NCBI GenBank assembly: GCA_026645635.1
Contig: JAPKMV010000147.1
Location: forward strand, 1-7,551
Origin: Caldilineaceae bacterium
GTDB taxonomy: Bacteria > Chloroflexota > Anaerolineae > Caldilineales > Caldilineaceae
DNA length: 7,551 nt
Direction of reading: 5' to 3'
The notes below the pieces were generated by a model. It was given only the letters and a program-made list of their open reading frames with translations, did not search any database and was not told the origin of the DNA. Of the stretch, positions 1-7,551 are shown piece by piece (the stretch's first letter is position 1; every line of letters starts with the position of its first letter). A program made the position numbers and the translations under genes.

Positions 1-89
1 GGGTGCTCTTCTGCTTTGGCCTGTTTGTCGCCGGGGTCTATGTCGTCACCCAGAACTACCAGCCTGAACTACAGCAATTTATGCGTTGA
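1..89 (+). CDS. 3' end of an unidentified gene with a C-terminal membrane segment
   Basis: Reading from base 3, an open frame of 28 codons runs to a TGA at 87-89, and its start lies outside the window. The visible peptide begins with about 17 hydrophobic residues (VLFCFGLFVAGVYVVT) that look like a transmembrane helix. It ends in a short polar tail, NYQPELQQFMR. The stop lies 39 bp before the malQ start and no promoter is visible between them, so the two genes may be co-transcribed. The family cannot be told from 28 residues. That it is coding is inferred from the frame, the membrane-like composition and the fit with the malQ ribosome binding site just downstream. Confidence 0.5.
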   Translation, partial: VLFCFGLFVAGVYVVTQNYQPELQQFMR

Positions 90-112
90 CACGCTTCCGA
101 CGAAAACAACCC

Positions 113-118
113 AGGAGG
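113..118 (+). promoter_or_regulatory. Ribosome binding site of malQ
   Basis: AGGAGG ends 10 bp before the ATG at 129. This is a near-perfect Shine-Dalgarno sequence and it supports that start. Confidence 0.8.
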
Positions 119-128
119 AATAGTTCAA

Positions 129-1697
<1,569 letters not shown>

Positions 1698-1708
1698 GGG
1701 GGTGAGAG

Positions 1709-1748
1709 GGGCTGAGCCTGTCGATGCTGATTTTGACAGGCTCAGCCC
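1709..1748. repeat. Perfect 14-bp inverted repeat between convergent genes
   Basis: GGGCTGAGCCTGTC at 1709-1722 is the exact reverse complement of GACAGGCTCAGCCC at 1735-1748, with a 12-base loop. It fills most of the 98-bp gap between the malQ and brxL stops and could fold in either transcript. Neither side has a strong run of U after the stem, so it is not a textbook intrinsic terminator. The arms resemble a short dispersed palindromic repeat (CTTCGACAGGCTCAG type) that I recall in many environmental bacterial genomes. I infer a repeat element that may also mark or protect both 3' ends. Confidence 0.75.
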
Positions 1749-1795
1749 GTGGAAGCCCTGACGCTGGCAAGCGTATACTTCTCCCGGCCAACCCA

Positions 1796-4006
1796 TTACA
1801 CCGATCTTCTATCGCTCCGATACACATCCACCTTCGTTTCCAAACACTTCCGCAGCGCCAGATCATTGCTTCCTATCTCGAACCATGACGCCGGTTTCTG
1901 ATAGAAGTCCAGTCCCCGCCCAATCTTGATCACCCAGCCGTTGTCCAGGCGGATTTCCCGGTCGTGCAGGTTGGGGTCAAACGTGATTTCCAGCACAATG
2001 TCGAGTTCCAGCAGACTCTGCCCCAGATCCCCCAACTTGGCCTCAGCATCCGCGCGCTGCAACGTGTCATCGTAGTTGGTGACCAGGCGGATATGGCGGA
2101 TGGTCGACAGACTCACGATCATCTCGCAGAAGCGGACGAAGTTCTGGATCTGGTGTGGCATCCGCACATAAGGGTCGTCGACGACCACCCTACTGGCCCC
2201 GTGCAGATAGACTGCCATGATCGACTCGTAGCTGTGGCCTGTGTCGCCATAGCGGATGGTGTAGTGCTGCTCGGTCAAGTTGGTAGTGGGCAGTGGGCGG
2301 TCGGCAGTAGGCGCGGTGGGCGGAACAGCAATTGTCAATTGTGAATTGTCAATTGTGAATTGTGAAGTAGCGTTTGCCGCAGGCTGAACCGGCTCTGCGA
2401 CAGGCTGCTCCGCCGCAGCGGGAGCGAGTACGATGTCTGGCTCGGCAACCTCTTTTGCGGCTTTGCGGCTTTGCGTCTCGGCGTCAGGCTGTTGCGGTTC
2501 AGTGAAGCGGGCAGCCCCATCGAGCAGCTTGCGTTTGGGCTGCTGCGTGGCCGGCGCATCTTTGGATTCGGGGCAGTAGACGATCACCTCGCGCCCGTCG
2601 GCCGCGAAATAGCTGAGGTCGATCAGCGCAAACTCGTCGTCGGGCTTGCGCTTGTTCATCTGCTCCTTGATCCGCCGCCGGCTCTCCACCGCATAGGCGA
2701 CATACTCCTCGAAGTCGGCGTCGCTGGGCGGGCCGTCGGGGTGGAGCATCTTGAGAAAAGCGGCCACCGTCTTCTTGATGCCCTTCTCGTCACGGCCTTC
2801 GACCGCGGCGCCGAGGCGGATGCGCTTGGTGACCTCTTCGTAACGGTTGGTGCGCGCAAACTGGTGGTGGAAGGCCTCGGCCAGATAGTCGGTGATGAAG
2901 CCGTAGTTGTTGGTCAGGAAGTCGCTGCTGTTCTTGGGCATCTCCCAGCCGGGCAGATAGCAGGCAAAACGGTCCATGATCGCCAGGTCGAACTCCTTGG
3001 GCAGGGGCATGAACAGGTCGTGCTCGGTGGAGTTGACCACCTGGGCTATCGAGTGGTCGATGTTGCCCACAAAGGCCATGCTCGCATCGGCGATCACTTC
3101 CACGCCGCGCGAGAAACGCCCATTGGCCATGTAGTCTTTCATGATCTGGATCGTATCGGCATCGCGGATGTTGATGCCAGCCACCTCGTCGAAAGCGACC
3201 GTATCCCAGAAACCGACCAGCCCAATGCGCCGCCGCGCGTTGTTGTAGAAGAGCGTTGCCTTGCTGGCCTGCCCGCCGCTCACCAGCGTGGCGTAGGGCG
3301 AGAACTCGCTGAAGAAGTAGGACTTGCCGGTGCCGCGCGGCCCCAGTTCGATGAAGTTGAAGTTGGGTTCGACCAGCGGCGCCAGCCGGGCAATGAAGTG
3401 AAACTTGAGGCGGTGACTCAGCTTGGAGGGTTCGAGACCCACGGAGCGCAGCACGGCGTCGAGCCATTCGTCGCGCGTGAAGGCGCGCCGCGCTTCCTGG
3501 TAGCCCTCGAAGTTGAAGCGGCTGAGTTGGATGGGGCGCAGATCCTCGATGTAGAAGGCGTAGTCGTCCTCGTCCACCTCGTTGTAGGCCAACGTGATTT
3601 CCGCCCAGATGCCGCCCTCCAGCAGCCGGTCGTTGTCCCGGTAGTAGCGCTCGGAGACGGCGATGCGCTGCGAGTTGAAGTTTTCCAACGTTGCCCAGTG
3701 ACGCCGCTCCTTTTCCACATAGCGCACATGCACCTTGTCGATAAAGCGGTGGCGCCCCTTGGTCGCCACTTTGGATTGCGCTGCGTTCGACTCGTCGGGC
3801 CGTACATAGTTGTCCTGCAGCGTAGCGAGGACCGCTTCAAGCCCGGCCTGGATTTCGGACGGTTCGTCGCTGGCGCAGTAGCGCGCCAGCAGAAACTCCA
3901 GCACGAAGGTCGGCACGTTGGTGCCCTTCTTGATGCGGTGCAGCAGGTCTTTGCGCACCACCTTGCCATCGAAGTGTTCGAGCAGCTTCTGGTCGAGTGG
4001 CTCCAT
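1796..4006 (-). CDS. brxL: BrxL-type BREX AAA+ ATPase with a C-terminal MITD1-like (MIT_C) domain
   Basis: Probable BREX effector ATPase of 736 residues. The N-terminus (FDGKVVRKDLLHRIKKGTNV, then VLEFLLARYC and NYVRPDE) and the AAA+ core match BrxL, a ring-forming, DNA-binding, MCM/Lon-related ATPase needed for BREX phage exclusion in type 1 systems. Visible motifs are Walker A GPRGTGKS (222-229, Lys228), Walker B AFDEVAG (Asp273, Glu274), sensor Asn315 in FVGNID, and a likely arginine finger Arg346 in MDRF. Similarity to the BrxL core ends near residue 480. Residues about 484-580 are a low-complexity linker rich in Pro, Ala, Gln and Thr that contains two heptamer repeat tracts. Residues about 581-736 match the PLD-like C-terminal domain of MITD1: DDPYVRMPHQ (610-619), FCEMI, HDREIR (681-686), NGWVIKIGRGLD (689-700) and a final LRKCLETKVDVY. 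The usual Lon-protease-like C-terminus is absent. The start at 4006 is chosen over an in-frame ATG at 4045 because GAGGAAA lies just upstream and BrxL homology begins immediately. It lies 52 bp after the PIN gene and is last in the operon. Family assignment is strong; the effect of the swapped domain is unknown. Confidence 0.88.
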   Translation of the reverse strand: MEPLDQKLLEHFDGKVVRKDLLHRIKKGTNVPTFVLEFLLARYCASDEPSEIQAGLEAVLATLQDNYVRPDESNAAQSKVATKGRHRFIDKVHVRYVEKERRHWATLENFNSQRIAVSERYYRDNDRLLEGGIWAEITLAYNEVDEDDYAFYIEDLRPIQLSRFNFEGYQEARRAFTRDEWLDAVLRSVGLEPSKLSHRLKFHFIARLAPLVEPNFNFIELGPRGTGKSYFFSEFSPYATLVSGGQASKATLFYNNARRRIGLVGFWDTVAFDEVAGINIRDADTIQIMKDYMANGRFSRGVEVIADASMAFVGNIDHSIAQVVNSTEHDLFMPLPKEFDLAIMDRFACYLPGWEMPKNSSDFLTNNYGFITDYLAEAFHHQFARTNRYEEVTKRIRLGAAVEGRDEKGIKKTVAAFLKMLHPDGPPSDADFEEYVAYAVESRRRIKEQMNKRKPDDEFALIDLSYFAADGREVIVYCPESKDAPATQQPKRKLLDGAARFTEPQQPDAETQSRKAAKEVAEPDIVLAPAAAEQPVAEPVQPAANATSQFTIDNSQLTIAVPPTAPTADRPLPTTNLTEQHYTIRYGDTGHSYESIMAVYLHGASRVVVDDPYVRMPHQIQNFVRFCEMIVSLSTIRHIRLVTNYDDTLQRADAEAKLGDLGQSLLELDIVLEITFDPNLHDREIRLDNGWVIKIGRGLDFYQKPASWFEIGSNDLALRKCLETKVDVYRSDRRSV
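2285..2312. repeat. Heptamer tandem repeat, AGTGGGC type, inside the brxL linker
   Basis: Four consecutive 7-mers on the plus strand: AGTGGGC, AGTGGGC, GGTCGGC, AGTAGGC. Two are identical and two differ by one or two bases. In the brxL frame the tract encodes part of the TAPTADRPLPTTN segment of the linker. The pattern is like the short tandemly repeated heptamers known from cyanobacteria and other filamentous bacteria. Confidence 0.7.
2330..2364. repeat. Heptamer tandem repeat, AATTGT(C/G) type, inside the brxL linker
   Basis: Five uninterrupted 7-mers on the plus strand: AATTGTC, AATTGTG, AATTGTC, AATTGTG, AATTGTG. In brxL they encode the SQFTIDNSQLTI segment of the linker. The tract is much more AT-rich than its surroundings, which suggests it arrived as a repeat insertion. 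Its length of 35 bp is not a multiple of three, so gain or loss of one unit would shift the frame. One of the other frames carries TGA within the tract. Confidence 0.85.
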
Positions 4007-4014
4007 TGTGTTTC

Positions 4015-4021
4015 TTTCCTC
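4015..4021 (-). promoter_or_regulatory. Ribosome binding site deciding the brxL start
   Basis: On the minus strand this reads GAGGAAA and ends 8 bp before the ATG at 4006. The in-frame ATG at 4045 would add 13 residues (MIVMLRAIEERNT) that are not part of the family's N-terminus, so the downstream ATG is preferred. Confidence 0.65.
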
Positions 4022-4058
4022 GATTGCTCGGAGCATGACAATCACCTTGGCGCTTGGC

Positions 4059-4556
4059 CTATTCCGAAGAACTCAGTTCGGCCCAGGTGCGGTGACGTAT
4101 CGCCTCAAGTTGTTCACTTGTCCATCCCATGACATCGCGCAGAAAGACCGGCGGCAGACAGATGCCAGGGATGGCAGCGCGCACCCGGGCGGTGGACGCA
4201 TGGTCGTCGGTAAAATCACGGTCATAGGTGACAAAATAGTCGACCTCGGCGGCGATGACAGAGAGTGCAACCGGAATGTCCTCAGTCTGGCGCACGATCC
4301 CAGCCGCCGCCTCCACTGCTTTTGCGGTGGGAATCGGCGTAACCTCAAATTCGACCAGCGCAAGAAAACGATCGAACTGCTCTTGGGCGTCGGGAAAATT
4401 GCGTTCGATCTGCCGGCGCGCTTCCAAGATCACAATCTCCGGCAAGACAAGCACGACTTCGCCGGCCAGCGCATGTTGCAGAATCGCGTAGGGCCAGCGC
4501 GGCCAAATGATGCCGCTGAGCAGGATGTTGGTGTCGATGGCAACCCGGATGCTCAT
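4059..4556 (-). CDS. PIN-domain toxin (VapC-like ribonuclease)
   Basis: Probable metal-dependent RNase toxin of a type II toxin-antitoxin pair, 165 residues. PIN-fold signatures are visible: Asp8 in VAIDTNILLSG, Glu45 in VILEARRQI, Asp93 in TEDIPVALSVIAAEVD, and Asp112 in FVTYDRDF. These are likely the acidic residues that bind Mg2+ or Mn2+. The length and the DTNILLSG start fit the 'putative toxin, PIN family' group rather than the shortest VapC proteins. About 30 residues after the core PIN domain (PPVFLRDVMGW onward) form a C-terminal extension. The start codon overlaps the antitoxin stop in an ATGA (4553-4556) and has no strong ribosome binding site of its own, so translational coupling to the antitoxin is likely. 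All expected acidic residues are present, so it is probably active. Its RNA target cannot be told. Confidence 0.9.
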   Translation of the reverse strand: MSIRVAIDTNILLSGIIWPRWPYAILQHALAGEVVLVLPEIVILEARRQIERNFPDAQEQFDRFLALVEFEVTPIPTAKAVEAAAGIVRQTEDIPVALSVIAAEVDYFVTYDRDFTDDHASTARVRAAIPGICLPPVFLRDVMGWTSEQLEAIRHRTWAELSSSE

Positions 4557-4876
4557 TTCTCAATCGAGGTAGGATACATGTCTTGATAGATGGCCCTACG
4601 ATCTTCTTGCAACGAGGCTGCGAGATCCGCTTCATCCATGCCGGCAAGCCGAGCGCGTTCGGCCAACACTGGCCCCAGCGAGCGCAACTCCTGCTCGGCG
4701 AGCCAACGTTGAAAGCGATCATATTCGCTCATACCGATGATCGCCGCGACAGGGATGCCCCCTTTTTCGATGATCATGTGCTCTTTGCTGCGGTGAACCC
4801 GCTTGAGCACATCGGCAAAATGAGTGCGCGCTTCCGTGGCGCCGATGGTGACTTGAAGTGACGTTTGTGCTTTCAT
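4553..4876 (-). CDS. Phd/YefM-family antitoxin
   Basis: Probable antitoxin and autorepressor for the PIN toxin that follows, 107 residues. The N-terminal half has the Phd/YefM pattern: VTIGATEARTHFADVLKRV, a strand with IIEKGGIPVAAIIGMSEYDRF, then helices. In this family the N-terminal part binds DNA as a dimer, and the C-terminal part (here about residues 60-107, rich in Glu, Asp, Ala and Arg) wraps the toxin. The ATG at 4876 is preceded by GGAGG 8 bp upstream. The gene starts 98 bp after the pglZ stop, with a palindromic site in the gap, and overlaps the toxin start by 4 bp. The antitoxin-first order with overlap is normal for the family. Confidence 0.9.
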   Translation of the reverse strand: MKAQTSLQVTIGATEARTHFADVLKRVHRSKEHMIIEKGGIPVAAIIGMSEYDRFQRWLAEQELRSLGPVLAERARLAGMDEADLAASLQEDRRAIYQDMYPTSIEK

Positions 4877-4884
4877 GTGGCAAA

Positions 4885-4889
4885 CCTCC
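4885..4889 (-). promoter_or_regulatory. Ribosome binding site of the antitoxin gene
   Basis: GGAGG on the minus strand ends 8 bp before the ATG at 4876. It is the strongest translation signal in the minus-strand operon, which fits the need to make more antitoxin than toxin. Confidence 0.75.
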
Positions 4890-4898
4890 GCGTGATAA

Positions 4899-4926
4899 AC
4901 GTACAGTTCTGTACAGTAGTGTACGT
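4899..4926. promoter_or_regulatory. Probable toxin-antitoxin operator: nested palindromes with GTAC cores every 10 bp
   Basis: Within the pglZ-antitoxin gap, ACGTACA (4899-4905) and TGTACGT (4920-4926) form an outer inverted repeat. Inside it, GTACAGTTCTGTAC (4901-4914) is an inner one. GTAC recurs at 4901, 4911 and 4921, exactly one helical turn apart. A TTGACG resembling a -35 box overlaps the outer edge on the minus strand (4929-4924). No convincing -10 box was found: the best at 18 bp spacing is TGTACG, with three matches. The position just ahead of a Phd-type antitoxin suggests its autoregulatory operator and promoter, which would let the pair be transcribed apart from pglZ. Confidence 0.6.
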
Positions 4927-4974
4927 CAACACCTTATCTGCTGCAATTCGTTCTCCGGTGCGGGTCAACTGCCC

Positions 4975-7512
4975 CTACACCGCGTAATCCGTTTCCAGAT
5001 CGACCTTGTCGAAAGTCTTCAGGGTCGTCGGGTCGAGCGCCTTCACCGTGAACTTGCCCTCGAACGCGTCTTGCATCTTGAGCGTGATGTCGGCGGACTG
5101 GCCCGGCTGCAACGTGATCACACCGGTGGCCGGGTCGACCTCACCCCCACGCATCGCCTCGCCGATCGTCTCACCTTTGCGATCCTGCGCTTCGAGCAGA
5201 ATGGCCACGGCGGTGTCGATGCCGAGCAGGTCAGCGCTCACCACGCTCAACTCAAAGACCGGACGGCGCGAGGTGATCTTGGGCTGGCTGCGCTTGTAGC
5301 GCACACTGACCGTTGGCGTTCTGGCCATGCTTGCTTCAACAGCCTTGAAGCGCACGCTGAGCACCGGCACGAGCGCCTCTTGCAGCGAGACGCCGCCGTG
5401 AAAATAGACCGCGCCCGCGCTGTAGGCAACCAGCGCCTTTGGGCTGGCAACCTGGTTGAAGTCGCTACGGATGCCAAGCGCCGACGCCGCGACCACGAAG
5501 TTCGCAGCATCCGCGCTGCCGTCGCCAAAGAGCATGCGGTCATGGGCGTTGACCGGCCAGACGCCGGGTGGTTTGGCGCAGACATCGCCGGCTTCGAGCG
5601 CCGTATTGAGATAGAAACCGTGGTCGGTGAGCACAAACGCGGCGTTGAACCCCAACGTGCGCAAGCGCGCCATGGCCGCCTGCACCTGGCGAAAGGTGCG
5701 GCTGATATTGCCCAGCGCCGCTTCAGGGCTGGACTCGAAGTCGTTGTCCATTTCGTTGCTGCGGATCACCAGCAGCTCCACCGTTGCGTCGGGCGCGCTC
5801 TTGCCGTGGGCGAACGTATGCAGCCCCACCTCGGCAAAGCGTTGGCCGTAGCGGTCGCGCAGGATGTTCATGCGCTGTGTTACGGAAGGCAGCGGCTGGT
5901 CGCCAAGGATCGGCGTGAAGCGTGCACCGTCGGTGACGATCCGCAGTTTGCCGCCGGCTTCAGGCAGCAGACTCGCCATGCCGACCGGCGTAACGGTGGG
6001 CAATTGGGCGCAGGCCGCCTGGAGTTCGACCTTCCCGTACTCCGTCAATTGCTGGTAGAGTTCGACGCCCAGTTCGTAGCGCAGCGCATCGATCAGAAAG
6101 AGCGCAATGCGTGCGCCGCTCGCCTGCAGCGCCGGCGCCACCAGCCGGTCGAAGACGTCGCCGTTGGCAAGACGTCCGACGGGCGGCCAGCCCGCTCGTT
6201 CCACGTCGCGTATAAAGACATCTTGCACTTTGTTGGCCAGTCTGCGGTAGCTCCGGCGCGCGCCTCCCACCACAACCGCCATCGCCCCGTCGGTGTCGAT
6301 GTAGTCGGCTACCGACTGCTCGAACTCGCGCTGGCGCCGATCCACATCACGCAGGCTCTCCCGATAGTAATCGATCAGGCTGTCGACGGTGCGGGCGTGC
6401 AGCGCAGCAAAGGCGTCGTCAGCCACGCTGCACGCATCGACCAGATCGATGGCGGCCTGGAGAATGCGCCACTGGGTCTGATTTTCGCCCCTGGCGCCCC
6501 ACGGCGAGCGCTCATGGTGCGCCAGCAACTGGCCCAGCCGTTCCCGGTTGTTGCGGCTGAAGGCATCGACCGCCTGCGCAAAGAACGAGCGCTCCTCGAA
6601 GGGAAACGTATCGCGCACGCCCAGATCGGCAATCGCCCGGCAGGCATCCGGCAGGCTGAGCATCTGCTCGATGGTCTCCGCCTGTTCGACGTAGCGGTCG
6701 CGCCGGCGCGTGTCGGCGCGCAGCCGTTCGCAGAGAAAGTTGACCAGCGGCGCAGCCGCCGCCTGGGCGCGCGGAATATTCTGCAATGAAGACGGCAGAT
6801 CGCCCGGCAGGTCGAAGACAAACTCGCTGAACAGGAGATAGCGCCACAACTCGTCGGCGATCGGTTCCCAGCTCTTCGCCCGCGTCTGCAACTTGAGACC
6901 GAGCGTGCGCTCGAACAGGTCCCTGGCTTCCGCCACCCAGGTCGCATTGTGCTGCAGCGCGTCCCGTTGGCCGCCGCTGGGCGCCAGCAACGCAAAGAGC
7001 AGATTGCTGGCCGACTCCTCGTGCAGGAGTGACTGCAAGATGGGCCAGGACGCGCCGCCGCCCACCGCGTCGATGACGGTGAAGGGTGGGTTGGGATCCT
7101 GCACAAAGATGCGGTGAATCTCCGCTGCGTAGTCCGGCCGGGCGCGCAGACAGAGATTCACATACTCGTCGCCGTCGCCTTCGGGAAAGACACGCCCGCA
7201 GACCGTGTAGAGCGCAAAGGGATCGCCGCGCTTCTCTTCGTCGCTGATCGGCGCACGCCTGGGCACGTACACGATCATTCCGTCGAGCGGCGGGTGACGC
7301 TGGCCCATCTGCTGGAGCGCAGCCAGCGCGGCGGCCCGGCTCTCGATGCTGCCGCCGCTGGCGTCGACGACGCGCAGCCGGTCACTCGCCAGGTCGAGAC
7401 AGAGGTCGCGGTAGCGGCGGTCCGGGTCGTAGACGACCAGGATGCCGTTGTCGCCATTGCCGTGGAGGCGGGGCAGCAGGATTTGGGTTTGGATGAATTC
7501 GGTGATGGTCAT
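4975..7512 (-). CDS. pglZ: PglZ, BREX alkaline-phosphatase-superfamily protein
   Basis: Core BREX protein of 845 residues; PglZ occurs in all described BREX types and is needed for exclusion where tested. Residues 1 to about 200 form an N-terminal domain with VVYDPDRRYRDLCLDL (starting near residue 26) and a DPFALY...GDGDEY segment. Residues about 200-465 are helical and Arg/Leu-rich. The PglZ domain follows, with the metal-site motifs of the alkaline phosphatase superfamily visible: Asp475 in LFLIDALRYEL, Asp630-His631 in LTDHGF, and His705 in YFHGGVSLQEALVP. Residues about 733-845 look like a beta-rich C-terminal domain. Length and intact motifs suggest a functional protein. The ATG at 7512 has GAAGGGAA just upstream, and no earlier start codon in frame lies within the window. 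It is the first visible gene of the minus-strand operon, and other BREX genes are expected upstream. I cannot assign the BREX type from PglZ alone. Confidence 0.92.
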   Translation of the reverse strand: MTITEFIQTQILLPRLHGNGDNGILVVYDPDRRYRDLCLDLASDRLRVVDASGGSIESRAAALAALQQMGQRHPPLDGMIVYVPRRAPISDEEKRGDPFALYTVCGRVFPEGDGDEYVNLCLRARPDYAAEIHRIFVQDPNPPFTVIDAVGGGASWPILQSLLHEESASNLLFALLAPSGGQRDALQHNATWVAEARDLFERTLGLKLQTRAKSWEPIADELWRYLLFSEFVFDLPGDLPSSLQNIPRAQAAAAPLVNFLCERLRADTRRRDRYVEQAETIEQMLSLPDACRAIADLGVRDTFPFEERSFFAQAVDAFSRNNRERLGQLLAHHERSPWGARGENQTQWRILQAAIDLVDACSVADDAFAALHARTVDSLIDYYRESLRDVDRRQREFEQSVADYIDTDGAMAVVVGGARRSYRRLANKVQDVFIRDVERAGWPPVGRLANGDVFDRLVAPALQASGARIALFLIDALRYELGVELYQQLTEYGKVELQAACAQLPTVTPVGMASLLPEAGGKLRIVTDGARFTPILGDQPLPSVTQRMNILRDRYGQRFAEVGLHTFAHGKSAPDATVELLVIRSNEMDNDFESSPEAALGNISRTFRQVQAAMARLRTLGFNAAFVLTDHGFYLNTALEAGDVCAKPPGVWPVNAHDRMLFGDGSADAANFVVAASALGIRSDFNQVASPKALVAYSAGAVYFHGGVSLQEALVPVLSVRFKAVEASMARTPTVSVRYKRSQPKITSRRPVFELSVVSADLLGIDTAVAILLEAQDRKGETIGEAMRGGEVDPATGVITLQPGQSADITLKMQDAFEGKFTVKALDPTTLKTFDKVDLETDYAV

Positions 7513-7551
7513 AGATTCCCTTCGTTGCCGGATGGTAGGGGTTTGCGTTGG
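7513..7551 (-). other. Upstream edge of pglZ, possibly the end of another operon gene
   Basis: Only 39 bp remain and no promoter can be defined. One minus-strand frame is open from the window edge to a TGA that overlaps the pglZ ATG as ATGA (7512-7509). This would fit a preceding gene ending in a 4-bp overlap. Another frame is also open throughout, so this is only a possibility. Confidence 0.2.

Noticed and set aside
1709..1748. Intrinsic terminator for malQ or brxL
   Set aside because: The stem is strong, but no run of U follows it in either direction. The only T-run (1731-1734) lies in the loop, so it is listed as a repeat.
2285..2364. A small CRISPR-like array
   Set aside because: The units are contiguous 7-mers without spacers, inside a coding region.
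4007..4045. Upstream in-frame start for brxL at 4045
   Set aside because: It adds 13 residues outside the family's N-terminus, and the better ribosome binding site belongs to the ATG at 4006.
2471..4132. A 553-codon open frame on the plus strand opposite brxL
   Set aside because: It mirrors the codon pattern of brxL, has no recognisable domain, and is rich in His, Val, Gly and Arg as expected from the complement of a GC-rich gene. The minus-strand protein has clear AAA+ and MIT_C motifs.
4858..6789. A 643-codon open frame on the plus strand opposite pglZ
   Set aside because: Its composition is typical of an antisense shadow and no family motif is seen, while the minus strand encodes PglZ with intact metal-site motifs.

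Overview
The window is GC-rich bacterial DNA and joins a housekeeping carbohydrate gene to part of a phage-defence operon. No rRNA, tRNA or CRISPR array was seen. Two kinds of short repeat suggest the source: tandem heptamers of the AATTGT(C/G) and AGTGGGC type, and a GGCTGAGCCTGTC/GACAGGCTCAGCC inverted repeat. Both are familiar from filamentous and environmental phyla such as Chloroflexota. A Chloroflexota-like source is therefore a plausible but weak guess.

Plus strand, left side: the last 28 codons of an unidentified gene with a C-terminal membrane segment (ending at 89), then malQ (129-1697), a GH77 4-alpha-glucanotransferase with all three catalytic acids in place. A perfect 14-bp inverted repeat (1709-1748) sits in the gap where malQ and the defence operon converge.

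Minus strand, right side, in transcription order: pglZ (7512-4975), a Phd/YefM-type antitoxin (4876-4553), a PIN-domain toxin (4556-4059) and a brxL-type AAA+ gene (4006-1796). PglZ and BrxL are core proteins of BREX phage-exclusion systems. This looks like the 3' end of a BREX operon, with the remaining genes (for example brxC or a methyltransferase) expected beyond position 7551. The adjacent pglZ and brxL fit a type 1 or type 4 architecture, but the window cannot settle the type.

Three points stand out. The BrxL homologue keeps the family's N-terminal and AAA+ regions, but its C-terminus is not the usual Lon-protease-like domain. It matches the C-terminal phospholipase-D-like domain of eukaryotic MITD1 (MIT_C). 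The linker joining the two parts is built partly from two families of 7-bp tandem repeats, so gain or loss of one unit would detach the MIT_C domain from the motor. A complete toxin-antitoxin pair lies inside the operon between pglZ and brxL. It is preceded by a 28-bp palindromic site with three GTAC cores spaced exactly 10 bp apart, probably its operator. It may act as an addiction or guard module for the defence locus.
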